A stretch of DNA of 14,711 nucleotides from Flavobacteriales bacterium UBA2040 (GTDB lineage Bacteria > Bacteroidota > Bacteroidia > Flavobacteriales_D > Crocinitomicaceae). The notes beneath the pieces were generated by a model that saw only the letters and a list, made by a program, of their open reading frames with translations, was not told the origin of the DNA and made no database searches. A program made the position numbers and the translations under genes. Location: the NCBI GenBank assembly GCA_002332715.1, contig DDBE01000073.1, positions 1 through 14,711 on the forward strand, given 5' to 3'. This document shows positions 7,266-14,658 of the stretch, one piece after another (the first letter of the stretch is position 1; every line of letters begins with the position of its first letter).

Positions 7266-10200
7266 ATGTTTAGAATACTTTCGATTCTCACCTTGTCCAT
7301 CGTCGCAAACTCGATGACATTCGGACAAATTGAAGAATTGAAAAAGAACGCTGACAAAGCTGAAGAAGTGTTCAACGGAGTTTTCATTCCCTCAGAAGCA
7401 TTTAGTACAACTTTATTCGTCAATCCTTTCATTGGAACTGGCGGACATGGACATACCTATCCCGGTGCAAGTAGTCCTTTTGGAATGATGCAATTGAGCC
7501 CAGACACAAGGTATGATGGTTGGGATGGATGTGGAGGATATCACTATTCAGATTCCATCATTTACGGATTTTCGCATACTCATTTGTCGGGCACTGGTGT
7601 TTCTGATTATGCAGATTTACTCATTACCCCTCAGGTGGGTAAACCGAAAACTGAAGGTAAATTCATAGATCCAAATGGATATGGCCACCGCTTTTCTCAC
7701 GACAGAGAGCAAGCTGTTCCTGGTTTTTATTCCGTTGATTTAATCGACGCGAAAATTCGAGCCGAATTCACGGTTGATGTCCACAGCGGTTTGCACAAAT
7801 ACACCTTTCACGGACAAAACCAAAAGAAATACATACTTCTAGATTTAGATTATCGAGATGAGCTCCTTTCTGCCGATTTTGAAACGATTGCCAAAAATAA
7901 AATTAAAGGTCATCGTATTTCTAAGGCATGGGCGGAAGAACAACACTTCTATTTTTATCTCGAATCGAATATTGATTGGAAAAAAGCGAAGCAAATCACT
8001 AAAAATGGTCGACATAAATTGTTGCTCGAATTCCCGAAGGATACCAAAGAACTTATGCTTCGAGTTGGAATTTCAGCTGTAGATACTGAAGGAGCTGAGA
8101 AGAATCTCAGGGCAGAAATTGTGGGTTTCGATTTTGTTGCTCAACGTGTGAAAGCCAATCATGCATGGGAAAATGAACTTTCGAAAATCCATTTCGACGC
8201 TGACAAAAACACCAAAACAATCTTTTATACGGCGCTTTACCATTCATTTTTAGCTCCGAATACTTTTTCAGATGTGGATGGACGATACAGGGGAATGGAC
8301 AAGCAATTCCATCAATTGGAAGATAAAAATGACAAACAGTTCACCGTTTTTTCGCTATGGGATACTTTTCGGGCAACTCATCCCCTGTTTACTCTGACGC
8401 AAGAAGAAAAAACGAATCAATTCATCCGTACTTTTTTGAGAATGGATGATCAGCAGAAAGATTTGCCCGTTTGGGAATTGGCAGGAAATGAGACGGAATG
8501 CATGATTGGGTATCACAGCGTTTCTATAATGGCAGATGCTTATTTGAAAGACTATTCTGATTTTTCTAGTGGAGAAATGTATAGTGCTTCGTTGCGTACG
8601 GCCAAACGTTTTGATTTTGCAAAAGAATTCAGTTACTATGAAGGTTATATAAGCTTGGACAAAGAACCTGAATCCGTTTCTAAATTGCTCGAATATGCTT
8701 ACGATGAGTTTTGTATCGATCAAATGACAAAAAAAATGTATTCGAGCGCTTATGTTGCAATGGTAGACAAACAGCTCGCTCCATCCACCCGACCTTACTA
8801 TTTTATTAACCATTTTGATCCAAAAACCAAATTTTTCAGAGCACGACGAGGCGCTATGTGGATGAATAATTTCAAACCAGATGAAGTAAATTTTAATTAT
8901 ACAGAAGCCAATGCTTGGCAATATTCGCTATTCGCTCCTCACGCAATTGGTGTTTTGGCAAAACTTCATGGTGGAAAAAGTGCATTAGAAACTCATTTGG
9001 ACAACATGTTCAATGCACCTTCAGAAACATCAGGACGCAATCAAGCGGATATAACTGGATTAATAGGGCAATATGCTCACGGAAATGAGCCTTCGCATCA
9101 CATGGCGTATTTGTACAACCATGTCAACCGACCAGATAAAACGCAATTGTATATCGACAGTATTTTGCACAACCTTTATTCAAATGAACCAGATGGATTG
9201 TCAGGAAATGAAGATTGTGGACAGATGTCATCGTGGTATGTTTTGAGTGCTTTGGGAATTTATCAAATAGCTCCAGGTTCTCCTTATTATGATATTGGTC
9301 GACCATTAATGCAAAGTGCGATTTTGGACTTACCCAATGGAAAAAAATTCGTAATTAATGTTTCTAACCAGTCCAAATCCAACAAATACATCAAAGGAAT
9401 ATATTTAAACGGAAAGAAGCTTTTTAGAACTTACTTGTCCCATGACGAGATCGTTAATGGAGGTCTGTTGGTTTTCACTATGACTGATAAGCCTTCCGAA
9501 GAACTGAAAGAATTCAACTCTTCTCCTACCCTTTCTGAAATTCCGAAAAATTTTACTCCAATTCCATTTTTAATTCCTGAAAATCGTGTTTTCTCAGAGA
9601 AACAAATCATCAATTTTAGCTTGCCGTATCAAAATTCAGATTTATCAATTCAATATAAAATAAACGATTCGGAATGGATGGAATTCACTTCTCCTTTTCA
9701 AATTGACGAATCGACTTTGGTTTCTGCACGAACGATTAATAAATATAAATCAGAAAACAGCAATCCTCCGCCAAAATATGTCGGTCGATCAGAAAGAATT
9801 TCAGCAACGGTTTCAACTTCATTTGTGAAAAAAAACGAAGAATTGCAGTTGAAACTGATTACTCCATATACCTTGCCTTATGCTTCTAGCGGTGAAAATG
9901 CACTCATTGATGGCATTCAAGGAAACCAAGAATTCAGAACTGGCGACTGGCAAGGTTTCTATGGTCTTGATGTAATGGCCGAAATTCAATTCAAAGAGCC
10001 GAAAGCAATGTTAACGGTCGATTTGGGATTGCTAGAAGATCTAAAATCTTGGATATTCTACCCAACAGAATGGACAATTGAAGTTTCTACCGATGGAGTA
10101 AATTTCACCAAATACAGAACAGATAAAATTAACTCTTCAACTAACGAATACCGCCCTGCCAATATTCAAAAAGTAAGTATGAACGTTGCTGAATATGAAA

Positions 10201-10310
10201 CCGTTAAAGCCATTCGGATATCTGTCAAAAATGCTGGCAACTGCCCAGATTGGCACCTTGGAAGAGGAAATCCCACATGGATCTTTTTGGATGAGATCAG
10301 CATACATTGA
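7266..10310 (+). CDS. GH92 alpha-mannosidase with C-terminal Ig-like and discoidin-like domains, secreted
   Basis: The product has 1014 residues from ATG 7266, one base after the ROK stop. An upstream in-frame ATG at 7206 lies inside the ROK gene and would bury the signal peptide MFRILSILTLSIVANSMTFG, so 7266 is preferred. GH92 motifs are strong: NPFIGTGGHGHTYPGASSPF (53-72), GFSHTHLSGTG (101-111), SLWDTFRATHPL, AGNETECMIGYHS, TEANAWQY (E547), HGNEPSHH and GNEDCGQMSSWY (D650). The TEANAWQY and GNEDCGQ motifs fall in the expected catalytic-acid and base regions, as I recall the family. GH92 enzymes are calcium-dependent inverting exo-alpha-mannosidases. After the catalytic core, residues ~780-850 resemble the chitobiase-type C-terminal beta-sandwich, and ~862-1014 an F5/8 (discoidin) module with WTIEVSTDGVNFTKY. 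These accessory domains probably bind glycan. Most GH92s are ~750 residues, so this is a long, multidomain version. Linkage specificity is unknown. Confidence 0.94.
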   Translation: MFRILSILTLSIVANSMTFGQIEELKKNADKAEEVFNGVFIPSEAFSTTLFVNPFIGTGGHGHTYPGASSPFGMMQLSPDTRYDGWDGCGGYHYSDSIIYGFSHTHLSGTGVSDYADLLITPQVGKPKTEGKFIDPNGYGHRFSHDREQAVPGFYSVDLIDAKIRAEFTVDVHSGLHKYTFHGQNQKKYILLDLDYRDELLSADFETIAKNKIKGHRISKAWAEEQHFYFYLESNIDWKKAKQITKNGRHKLLLEFPKDTKELMLRVGISAVDTEGAEKNLRAEIVGFDFVAQRVKANHAWENELSKIHFDADKNTKTIFYTALYHSFLAPNTFSDVDGRYRGMDKQFHQLEDKNDKQFTVFSLWDTFRATHPLFTLTQEEKTNQFIRTFLRMDDQQKDLPVWELAGNETECMIGYHSVSIMADAYLKDYSDFSSGEMYSASLRTAKRFDFAKEFSYYEGYISLDKEPESVSKLLEYAYDEFCIDQMTKKMYSSAYVAMVDKQLAPSTRPYYFINHFDPKTKFFRARRGAMWMNNFKPDEVNFNYTEANAWQYSLFAPHAIGVLAKLHGGKSALETHLDNMFNAPSETSGRNQADITGLIGQYAHGNEPSHHMAYLYNHVNRPDKTQLYIDSILHNLYSNEPDGLSGNEDCGQMSSWYVLSALGIYQIAPGSPYYDIGRPLMQSAILDLPNGKKFVINVSNQSKSNKYIKGIYLNGKKLFRTYLSHDEIVNGGLLVFTMTDKPSEELKEFNSSPTLSEIPKNFTPIPFLIPENRVFSEKQIINFSLPYQNSDLSIQYKINDSEWMEFTSPFQIDESTLVSARTINKYKSENSNPPPKYVGRSERISATVSTSFVKKNEELQLKLITPYTLPYASSGENALIDGIQGNQEFRTGDWQGFYGLDVMAEIQFKEPKAMLTVDLGLLEDLKSWIFYPTEWTIEVSTDGVNFTKYRTDKINSSTNEYRPANIQKVSMNVAEYETVKAIRISVKNAGNCPDWHLGRGNPTWIFLDEISIH

Positions 10311-10367
10311 CATTGACCCTTGACGAATTTGTCAAAGTCAAAGGTCAACGTCAATAGTCAACGTCAA
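10305..10367 (+). repeat. GTCAA-based inverted and direct repeat cluster
   Basis: Arms at 10305-10324 and 10337-10356 are reverse complements at 17 of 20 positions with a 12-base loop, and the left arm covers the GH92 stop codon. In addition GTCAACGTCAA occurs twice, at 10344-10354 and 10357-10367, so the right side is also a tandem repeat. There is no T-tract immediately after, so a classical intrinsic terminator is not supported, although an RNA hairpin could form. It could protect the 3' end of the operon transcript or be a dispersed intergenic repeat. Confidence 0.75.
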
Positions 10368-10428
10368 AAGCCAGAAAAGCCAAATGCTTTTTGTGAATTT
10401 AATGTCTCAAAAAAATCAATTAAATAAC

Positions 10429-12567
10429 ATGAAACAATTTAAAATAATGCTAGTAGCAATTGCCCTAATGGTTGGTTCTTTTGCGAAAGCAGACGAAGGA
10501 ATGTGGCTTCCATTCTTGCTTGGAAGAAATTATGAAGACATGAAAAAACATGGACTTCGCTTAACACAGGAAGAAGTTTATAGTATCAATAATAGTTCAT
10601 TAAAAGATGCTATCGTATCGTTTGGTGGATTTTGTACGGGCGAAATGATCTCTAACAAAGGAATGATTTTAACGAATCATCATTGTGGTTATGATGCAAT
10701 TGCAGAAGCTTCGACTACAGAGCACAACTATTTAGACAATGGTTTCTGGGCCAAAGATCATGCTTCGGAAATAGCTGTGCCAGGACTTACAGCAACTTTC
10801 ATTATTCGAATTGAAGATGTAACGAAAACAATTGCGGCACAATTAAACGAAAGCATGACTCCGGAAGAAAGAGCAGCGAAAATCAAAGAAATTTCGGCTG
10901 TTTTAACCAAAAATGCTACCGAAGGCTCACACTATGAAGCTTTCGTTCGTGATTTTTACGAAGGAAATGAGTTTTACCTTTTCGTCAAAGAAACGTTTAA
11001 AGATATCCGTTTCGTTGGGACTCCTCCACAGTCGGCTGGAAAATATGGTGGAGACACAGACAACTGGATGTGGCCTCGTCACACAGCGGATTTCTCAATG
11101 TTCCGTGTGTATTCAGGAGCCGACAACAAACCGGCTGATTATGACGAAGCGAATCATCCGTATACACCTAAACATCACTTGCCCGTATCAATCAAAGGAG
11201 TTAAAGAAAATGATTATGCGATGATTCTAGGTTTCCCTGGATCTACAGATCGTTATTTGAGTTCTTGGGGTGTCAATCAAGCCGTTTCTTTGGAACAACC
11301 TAAACGTGTCGAGGTAAGAAGAAAAAAATTGGACATCATGAAATCGTATATGAACGATGACGTAGCAGTTCGCTTGAAGTATTCTTCTAAATATGCACAA
11401 GTTGCTAACTATTGGAAATACTTTATCGGTCAAACGGAACAAGTGAAAAACAACGGTGTAATTGGCAAGAAACAAGCTGAAGAGTTGAAATATGCTGAAT
11501 TTGCTTCAGGTAAACCAATGTATGAACCTGTCCTTGGTATGTTAGACGACGCATACAAAGCCAAAGAAGATTTCGTTTACATTAAAGCGTATCAATCAGA
11601 AATGGTATACTCAGTGGATTTGATGTTAATGGCTTTCCGTTACAAGTTTTTAATGGGTCCATTGGAACAAGGAAACGCAGAAATGGCAGGAAATATCGCT
11701 GGACGTATAAAAGTTATTGGCGAAGAAAACTTCGAAAAACTAAACATGGAATTAGAAATGGAGACCATCGGTGCTTTGTTGAAAATGTACATTCAAGATA
11801 TTCCAAAAGACCAACAAGGAGATGTCGTGAAGAAATTGCGTTTCTTGAAAAACTGGAAGGTGAAAAAATTGATGAAAGCGATAAACAAGACTTCTATCTT
11901 CACGGATAAGGGTCGTTTTGATGCATTTCATTTAGCTCCAAAGAAAGAAATTTTGGAAAAAGATCCATTGTATCGATTGGCAATTGATATCGACGCGGCT
12001 TTTGGAAAATCTCAAGACAGCCAAAGCATCAAAACCGCTGAAGCTAATTTGGCAAACGCAGAACGTCTTTACGTAAAAGGACTTCGTGAAATGATGCCGG
12101 AAAAACAATTTTATCCGAATGCTAATTCAACTTTACGTTTGACCTATGGAAATATTTTGCCATATACCTCTCCAAAAGGTGTTAAGTATGAAATCACAAC
12201 AAATTCACAAGGTTTATTGGCGAAAGAAGATCCGAATAACGTAGAATTCAACGTTGACGCTGTCATGAAACAAAAAATGTTGGCGAAAGATTTCGGTAAA
12301 TACGCTGATGCAGACGGTGAATTGAAAATCAATTTCTTGTCCAACAATGATATCACAGGCGGTAACTCAGGTTCCCCTGTTATCAATGCAGACGGACACT
12401 TGATTGGTGCCGCATTTGACGGAAACTGGGAAGCGATGTCAGGTGACATTTTCTTTGAGCCAGAATTGCAAAGAACAATTTCTTGTGATATTCGATACAT
12501 CCTTTGGTTGATCGACAAATGTTACGGTGCCACTCACCTAGTCGACGAAATGACTTTGGTGAAATAG
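10429..12567 (+). CDS. S46 family dipeptidyl-peptidase, DPP7-like, secreted
   Basis: The product has 712 residues from ATG 10429, which gives a clean signal peptide MKQFKIMLVAIALMVGSFAK with cleavage near AKA/DEG. An in-frame ATG at 10384 would add 15 non-hydrophobic residues. S46 peptidases are periplasmic or outer-surface serine exopeptidases that remove dipeptides from peptide N-termini, allowing Bacteroidota to feed on protein. The expected triad is present: H85 in LTNHHCGYDA, D221 in PRHTADFSMFRVY, and S647 in TGGNSGSPVINA. The position thought to set P1 preference, arginine in DPP11, is glycine here (G665 in AAFDGNWEAMSGD), which favours DPP7-type preference for hydrophobic residues over the Asp/Glu preference of DPP11. 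The length matches DPP7. It is separated from GH92 by 118 bases including repeats, and followed by its own terminator, so it may be an independent unit. No confident promoter box was found upstream. Confidence 0.95.
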   Translation: MKQFKIMLVAIALMVGSFAKADEGMWLPFLLGRNYEDMKKHGLRLTQEEVYSINNSSLKDAIVSFGGFCTGEMISNKGMILTNHHCGYDAIAEASTTEHNYLDNGFWAKDHASEIAVPGLTATFIIRIEDVTKTIAAQLNESMTPEERAAKIKEISAVLTKNATEGSHYEAFVRDFYEGNEFYLFVKETFKDIRFVGTPPQSAGKYGGDTDNWMWPRHTADFSMFRVYSGADNKPADYDEANHPYTPKHHLPVSIKGVKENDYAMILGFPGSTDRYLSSWGVNQAVSLEQPKRVEVRRKKLDIMKSYMNDDVAVRLKYSSKYAQVANYWKYFIGQTEQVKNNGVIGKKQAEELKYAEFASGKPMYEPVLGMLDDAYKAKEDFVYIKAYQSEMVYSVDLMLMAFRYKFLMGPLEQGNAEMAGNIAGRIKVIGEENFEKLNMELEMETIGALLKMYIQDIPKDQQGDVVKKLRFLKNWKVKKLMKAINKTSIFTDKGRFDAFHLAPKKEILEKDPLYRLAIDIDAAFGKSQDSQSIKTAEANLANAERLYVKGLREMMPEKQFYPNANSTLRLTYGNILPYTSPKGVKYEITTNSQGLLAKEDPNNVEFNVDAVMKQKMLAKDFGKYADADGELKINFLSNNDITGGNSGSPVINADGHLIGAAFDGNWEAMSGDIFFEPELQRTISCDIRYILWLIDKCYGATHLVDEMTLVK

Positions 12568-12587
12568 AATATTTTTTTTTTAAAAGG

Positions 12588-12621
12588 AAATCCCCGTTTG
12601 AGAAATCAGATGGGGATTTTT
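12588..12621 (+). terminator. Intrinsic terminator after the S46 peptidase gene
   Basis: AAATCCCC at 12588-12595 pairs perfectly with GGGGATTT at 12612-12619, with a 16-base loop and T residues running to 12621. It starts about 20 bases after the peptidase stop and after a run of ten T residues (12572-12581). Confidence 0.8.
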
Positions 12622-12670
12622 GTATTGACTGGTCTATTCTTTATAATATTAACTGGAATAGGTTATAATG

Positions 12671-12765
12671 GAACGCGGATAACGCAGATTTTGTAAGATA
12701 AAAATAGGATCTTAAATACGAATCAAATCAGCGAAAATCTTACAAAATCTGCGTCATCTGTGTTC
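12671..12765. repeat. Long inverted repeat (29-base arms) in the convergent intergenic region
   Basis: Arms at 12671-12699 and 12737-12765 are reverse complements at 26 of 29 positions, with a 37-base centre. The inner 18 bases of the arms are perfect. The arms carry GCGGATAACGCAGATT-type sequence, which resembles palindromic intergenic repeats I recall from Bacteroidetes genomes. The element lies between two convergent genes, 104 bases after the peptidase stop and 66 bases beyond the acyl-CoA reductase stop. A transcript from either strand could fold into a hairpin there. No coding potential is seen in it. The rest of 12622-12831 shows nothing else I can assign. Confidence 0.8.
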
Positions 12766-12831
12766 AAAATGCCATAATGTATTATAGGCTAGGTTTATCT
12801 GATTTTTTTTAAGCTTTGCTGAACTAATCTA

Positions 12832-13875
12832 TCAAATCTTACCTAGCCATTGCATTGTATCCACATTATCTGCATAATCCGTCCAATTTGGTGTTTGTGC
12901 CTGTCCGAAAGGTAGATAGTTATGACCGATAACAACCTGAATATCAGCTTTATTTTCGTTTAAATAAGTATCGATATCAACCTGACTCTTGTAAGCGTGA
13001 TGATACACCATAGCCAGTGGACTATGCAAATCTTCCGTTTCCTTCAAAAGAACAAAGTTATTGTCCAACAAAGCATGTTTATTCATTAGAAAGATGGCTT
13101 TGTTGTAATCGTAATTATTACCGTATTTCTTGTTGTAGACAATGTCTTTATGTTTAAATATTCCTTCAAAGAATTTGTCAATTTTATATCCTTCAGGCAA
13201 AAGTAGGTGCGAAACATTTCGACAACCCAAACCGAAATACGTGAAGATGTCGTCACCAAGCGCTTCCATTTCCTGATCTGTTTCATTTCCATCCAAAACA
13301 GCAACCGAAACCCGGTTTTTTCTAAAAATGTGCGGTAAATGACCAAAATATTGATCAAAATGCTGAACTGAATTGTTACTTCCCGTGGCAATAATAGCGT
13401 CCACTTCTCCCATTTTTCCGGCCGTGAGCACAAAATGATTGGCAAAATCAGGGTTCCAACTCACCATCATCTCCAATAAGGCAGGAAGAAGTGTATTGTC
13501 TTCTGAACTCAATTTACAAACGGCAATATTTCCAGATAAAATGACACTGGCAAAATCATGAAAACCAACCATTGGGATATTTCCCGCCATTATGATGCTG
13601 ACTTTCTTTGGAGACGAATTATAAGAATATCCGTTTAACCAATCCGTAATTTTTTCATTCGTTAAAAGGACTGACCAATCGAAAAGCGACTTTTGGACGT
13701 TTTCTTTTGAAAACCAACCGTTGTAGACAAATTGCCGATTGACCACATATTGAAGCTTTTCATATTCTTCTTTCGTAACACCCAATGAAAAGTCACTCCA
13801 CTCCTCACCTTTTCCTAATTGAGCACAAACTTTGCCCAACTGAGCAAATAAATCGACTAATTCTTCCTTTTTCAC
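12832..13875 (-). CDS. Acyl-CoA reductase, LuxC-like (aldehyde dehydrogenase superfamily)
   Basis: The 347-residue cytoplasmic protein resembles the LuxC/acyl-CoA reductase family, which reduces activated fatty acyl groups to aldehydes with NADPH. Visible landmarks are KVSIIMAGNIPMVGFHDFAS (91-110, the nucleotide-binding segment), VILSGNIAVCKLSS (111-124), IIATGSNNSV (161-170), and FTYFGLGCRNVSHL, whose C218 is the expected acyl-accepting cysteine. The C-terminus ends with the family-like FGQAQTPNWTDYADNVDTMQ. The start is GTG at 13875, because an in-frame TAA lies four codons upstream and no ATG is available. The gene is divergent from a ferredoxin gene 123 bases away, a pairing I recall as common in Flavobacteriia. 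No luxD or luxE partner is visible, so a bioluminescence role is unlikely and the physiological acyl substrate is unknown. Confidence 0.88.
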   Translation of the reverse strand: MKKEELVDLFAQLGKVCAQLGKGEEWSDFSLGVTKEEYEKLQYVVNRQFVYNGWFSKENVQKSLFDWSVLLTNEKITDWLNGYSYNSSPKKVSIIMAGNIPMVGFHDFASVILSGNIAVCKLSSEDNTLLPALLEMMVSWNPDFANHFVLTAGKMGEVDAIIATGSNNSVQHFDQYFGHLPHIFRKNRVSVAVLDGNETDQEMEALGDDIFTYFGLGCRNVSHLLLPEGYKIDKFFEGIFKHKDIVYNKKYGNNYDYNKAIFLMNKHALLDNNFVLLKETEDLHSPLAMVYHHAYKSQVDIDTYLNENKADIQVVIGHNYLPFGQAQTPNWTDYADNVDTMQWLGKI

Positions 13876-13879
13876 GATG

Positions 13880-13887
13880 CAAAATTA
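13880..13887 (-). promoter_or_regulatory. Possible -7 box immediately upstream of the acyl-CoA reductase GTG
   Basis: The minus strand reads TAATTTTG, matching TAnnTTTG, only 4 bases before the GTG start. If real, transcription would begin at or next to the start codon and the mRNA would be leaderless. The -33 element is not evident and the match could be chance in AT-rich DNA. Confidence 0.3.
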
Positions 13888-13961
13888 AGGTAGATTAGTG
13901 ATTTTCGACATAAAAACAGGAATTTCACAAAAATTAAACAATACTTCTTCTCAGTCGTTGT

Positions 13962-13969
13962 TATATTTG
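13962..13969 (+). promoter_or_regulatory. Putative -7 box for the ferredoxin gene
   Basis: TATATTTG matches the TAnnTTTG consensus and lies 29 bases upstream of the ferredoxin ATG, which would give a leader of roughly 25 bases. No clear TTTG -33 element is seen. Confidence 0.5.
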
Positions 13970-13998
13970 CAAGCAATTAATAAAAGAATACAACTGTT

Positions 13999-14349
13999 AT
14001 GGCAATAATTATTACGGATGAATGCATCAACTGTGGAGCATGTGAGCCGGAATGTCCAAATAACGCAATTTACGAAGGTGGCGCTGAGTGGAAATACTCG
14101 GATGGAACATCTTTAAAAGGAATGATTACCACATTGAACGGTGACCAAATTGAAGCGGATGCTGATTTTGAGCCTGTTGATATGGATGTTTATTATATCG
14201 TTCACGATAAATGTACAGAATGCGTTGGGTTTCACGATGAACCTCAATGTGCTGCCGTTTGTCCAGTAGATTGCTGCGTCGACGATCCAGATTACCGCGA
14301 ATCGGAAGATGAATTGTTAGCGAAAAAAGATTTTATGCACGTCGATTAA
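13999..14349 (+). CDS. Dicluster 4Fe-4S ferredoxin
   Basis: The 116-residue protein carries one classical [4Fe-4S] motif CxxCxxCxxxCP at C9, C12, C15 and C19, and a second at C72, C75, C84 and C88 with an eight-residue insertion between its second and third cysteines. This arrangement is typical of the small low-potential dicluster ferredoxins of bacteria (YfhL/Fdx-like). Two more cysteines (C92, C93) follow the second cluster. The middle is acidic (for example [16 protein letters not shown]), as usual for electron carriers that dock to basic partners. It transfers electrons in the cytoplasm; the partner enzyme is not visible, and its divergent neighbour is an NADPH-type acyl-CoA reductase. 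It is followed by its own intrinsic terminator. Confidence 0.95.
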   Translation: MAIIITDECINCGACEPECPNNAIYEGGAEWKYSDGTSLKGMITTLNGDQIEADADFEPVDMDVYYIVHDKCTECVGFHDEPQCAAVCPVDCCVDDPDYRESEDELLAKKDFMHVD

Positions 14350-14373
14350 GACGATTAACATACTCAAAAACAG

Positions 14374-14402
14374 AAAGTCGGTCTCAGGATCGACTTTTTT
14401 GT
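14374..14402 (+). terminator. Intrinsic terminator after the ferredoxin gene
   Basis: AAAGTCGGTC at 14374-14383 pairs with GATCGACTTT at 14388-14397, including one G-U pair, around a four-base loop. T residues run to 14400 and the run continues GTTTT. It lies 25 bases after the ferredoxin stop. Confidence 0.85.
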
Positions 14403-14445
14403 TTTATTTAACCACCTTTTTTCTCTTCAATTTCTAAAAAAGCAC

Positions 14446-14453
14446 TACTTTTG
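14446..14453 (+). promoter_or_regulatory. Putative -7 box for the SRP RNA gene
   Basis: TACTTTTG fits TAnnTTTG and ends 2 bases before the SRP RNA terminal helix begins, so initiation would fall at or just inside the 5' strand of that helix. The -33 element is not clear. Confidence 0.55.
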
Positions 14454-14455
14454 CG

Positions 14456-14556
14456 GTGGGGTAAGTCTTATACGACCAGCTCCCTCTTAATCCTCCAGGA
14501 CGGGAACGTAGCAAAGGTATGAGGTTGAGCGGTGCGATGTGAGTAGCTTGCCCCAC
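14456..14556 (+). ncRNA. ffs: Small signal recognition particle RNA (4.5S RNA)
   Basis: The RNA forms a long hairpin. The ends GTGGGGTAAG (14456-14465) and CTTGCCCCAC (14547-14556) pair along ten positions, one of them G-U. The apical part holds the universally conserved SRP core CAGGACGGGAACGTAGCAA (from 14495). This contains the 5' CAGG / 3' AGCA symmetric loop that binds Ffh, and a GGAA tetraloop that contacts FtsY. Aligned with E. coli 4.5S RNA, only the stem pairs around the tetraloop differ: the closing pair is G-C here and C-G there. The transcript is followed at once by eight T residues (14557-14564), an intrinsic terminator in which the RNA's own terminal helix is the stem. It guides inner-membrane protein targeting. 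Exact ends are my estimate. Confidence 0.93.
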
Positions 14557-14564
14557 TTTTTTTT
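14557..14564 (+). terminator. T-tract terminating the SRP RNA
   Basis: Eight consecutive T residues immediately follow the GC-rich closing helix of the SRP RNA, giving a standard intrinsic terminator. Confidence 0.75.
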
Positions 14565-14658
14565 GTCCAAACTTTTCTTTCCAATTTCTTCATTGCATTC
14601 GTTAATGGAATATGAAAAAGCATTAACTTGCAACTAAACAACTTTCAAACTTAAATAC

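Noticed and set aside
8355..8921. 188-codon minus-strand open frame antisense to GH92
   Set aside because: It lacks family-like sequence and lies wholly within conserved GH92 coding sequence on the other strand.
10344..10367. CRISPR-like direct repeat
   Set aside because: There are only two short copies separated by two bases, with no spacers of regular length and no cas genes in the window.
12144..12518. 124-codon minus-strand open frame antisense to the S46 gene
   Set aside because: It is a shadow of the highly conserved active-site region of the peptidase, with no recognisable domain.
13086..13445. 119-codon minus-strand open frame overlapping the acyl-CoA reductase
   Set aside because: It is in another frame of the same strand, within a gene whose own frame has all the family motifs.
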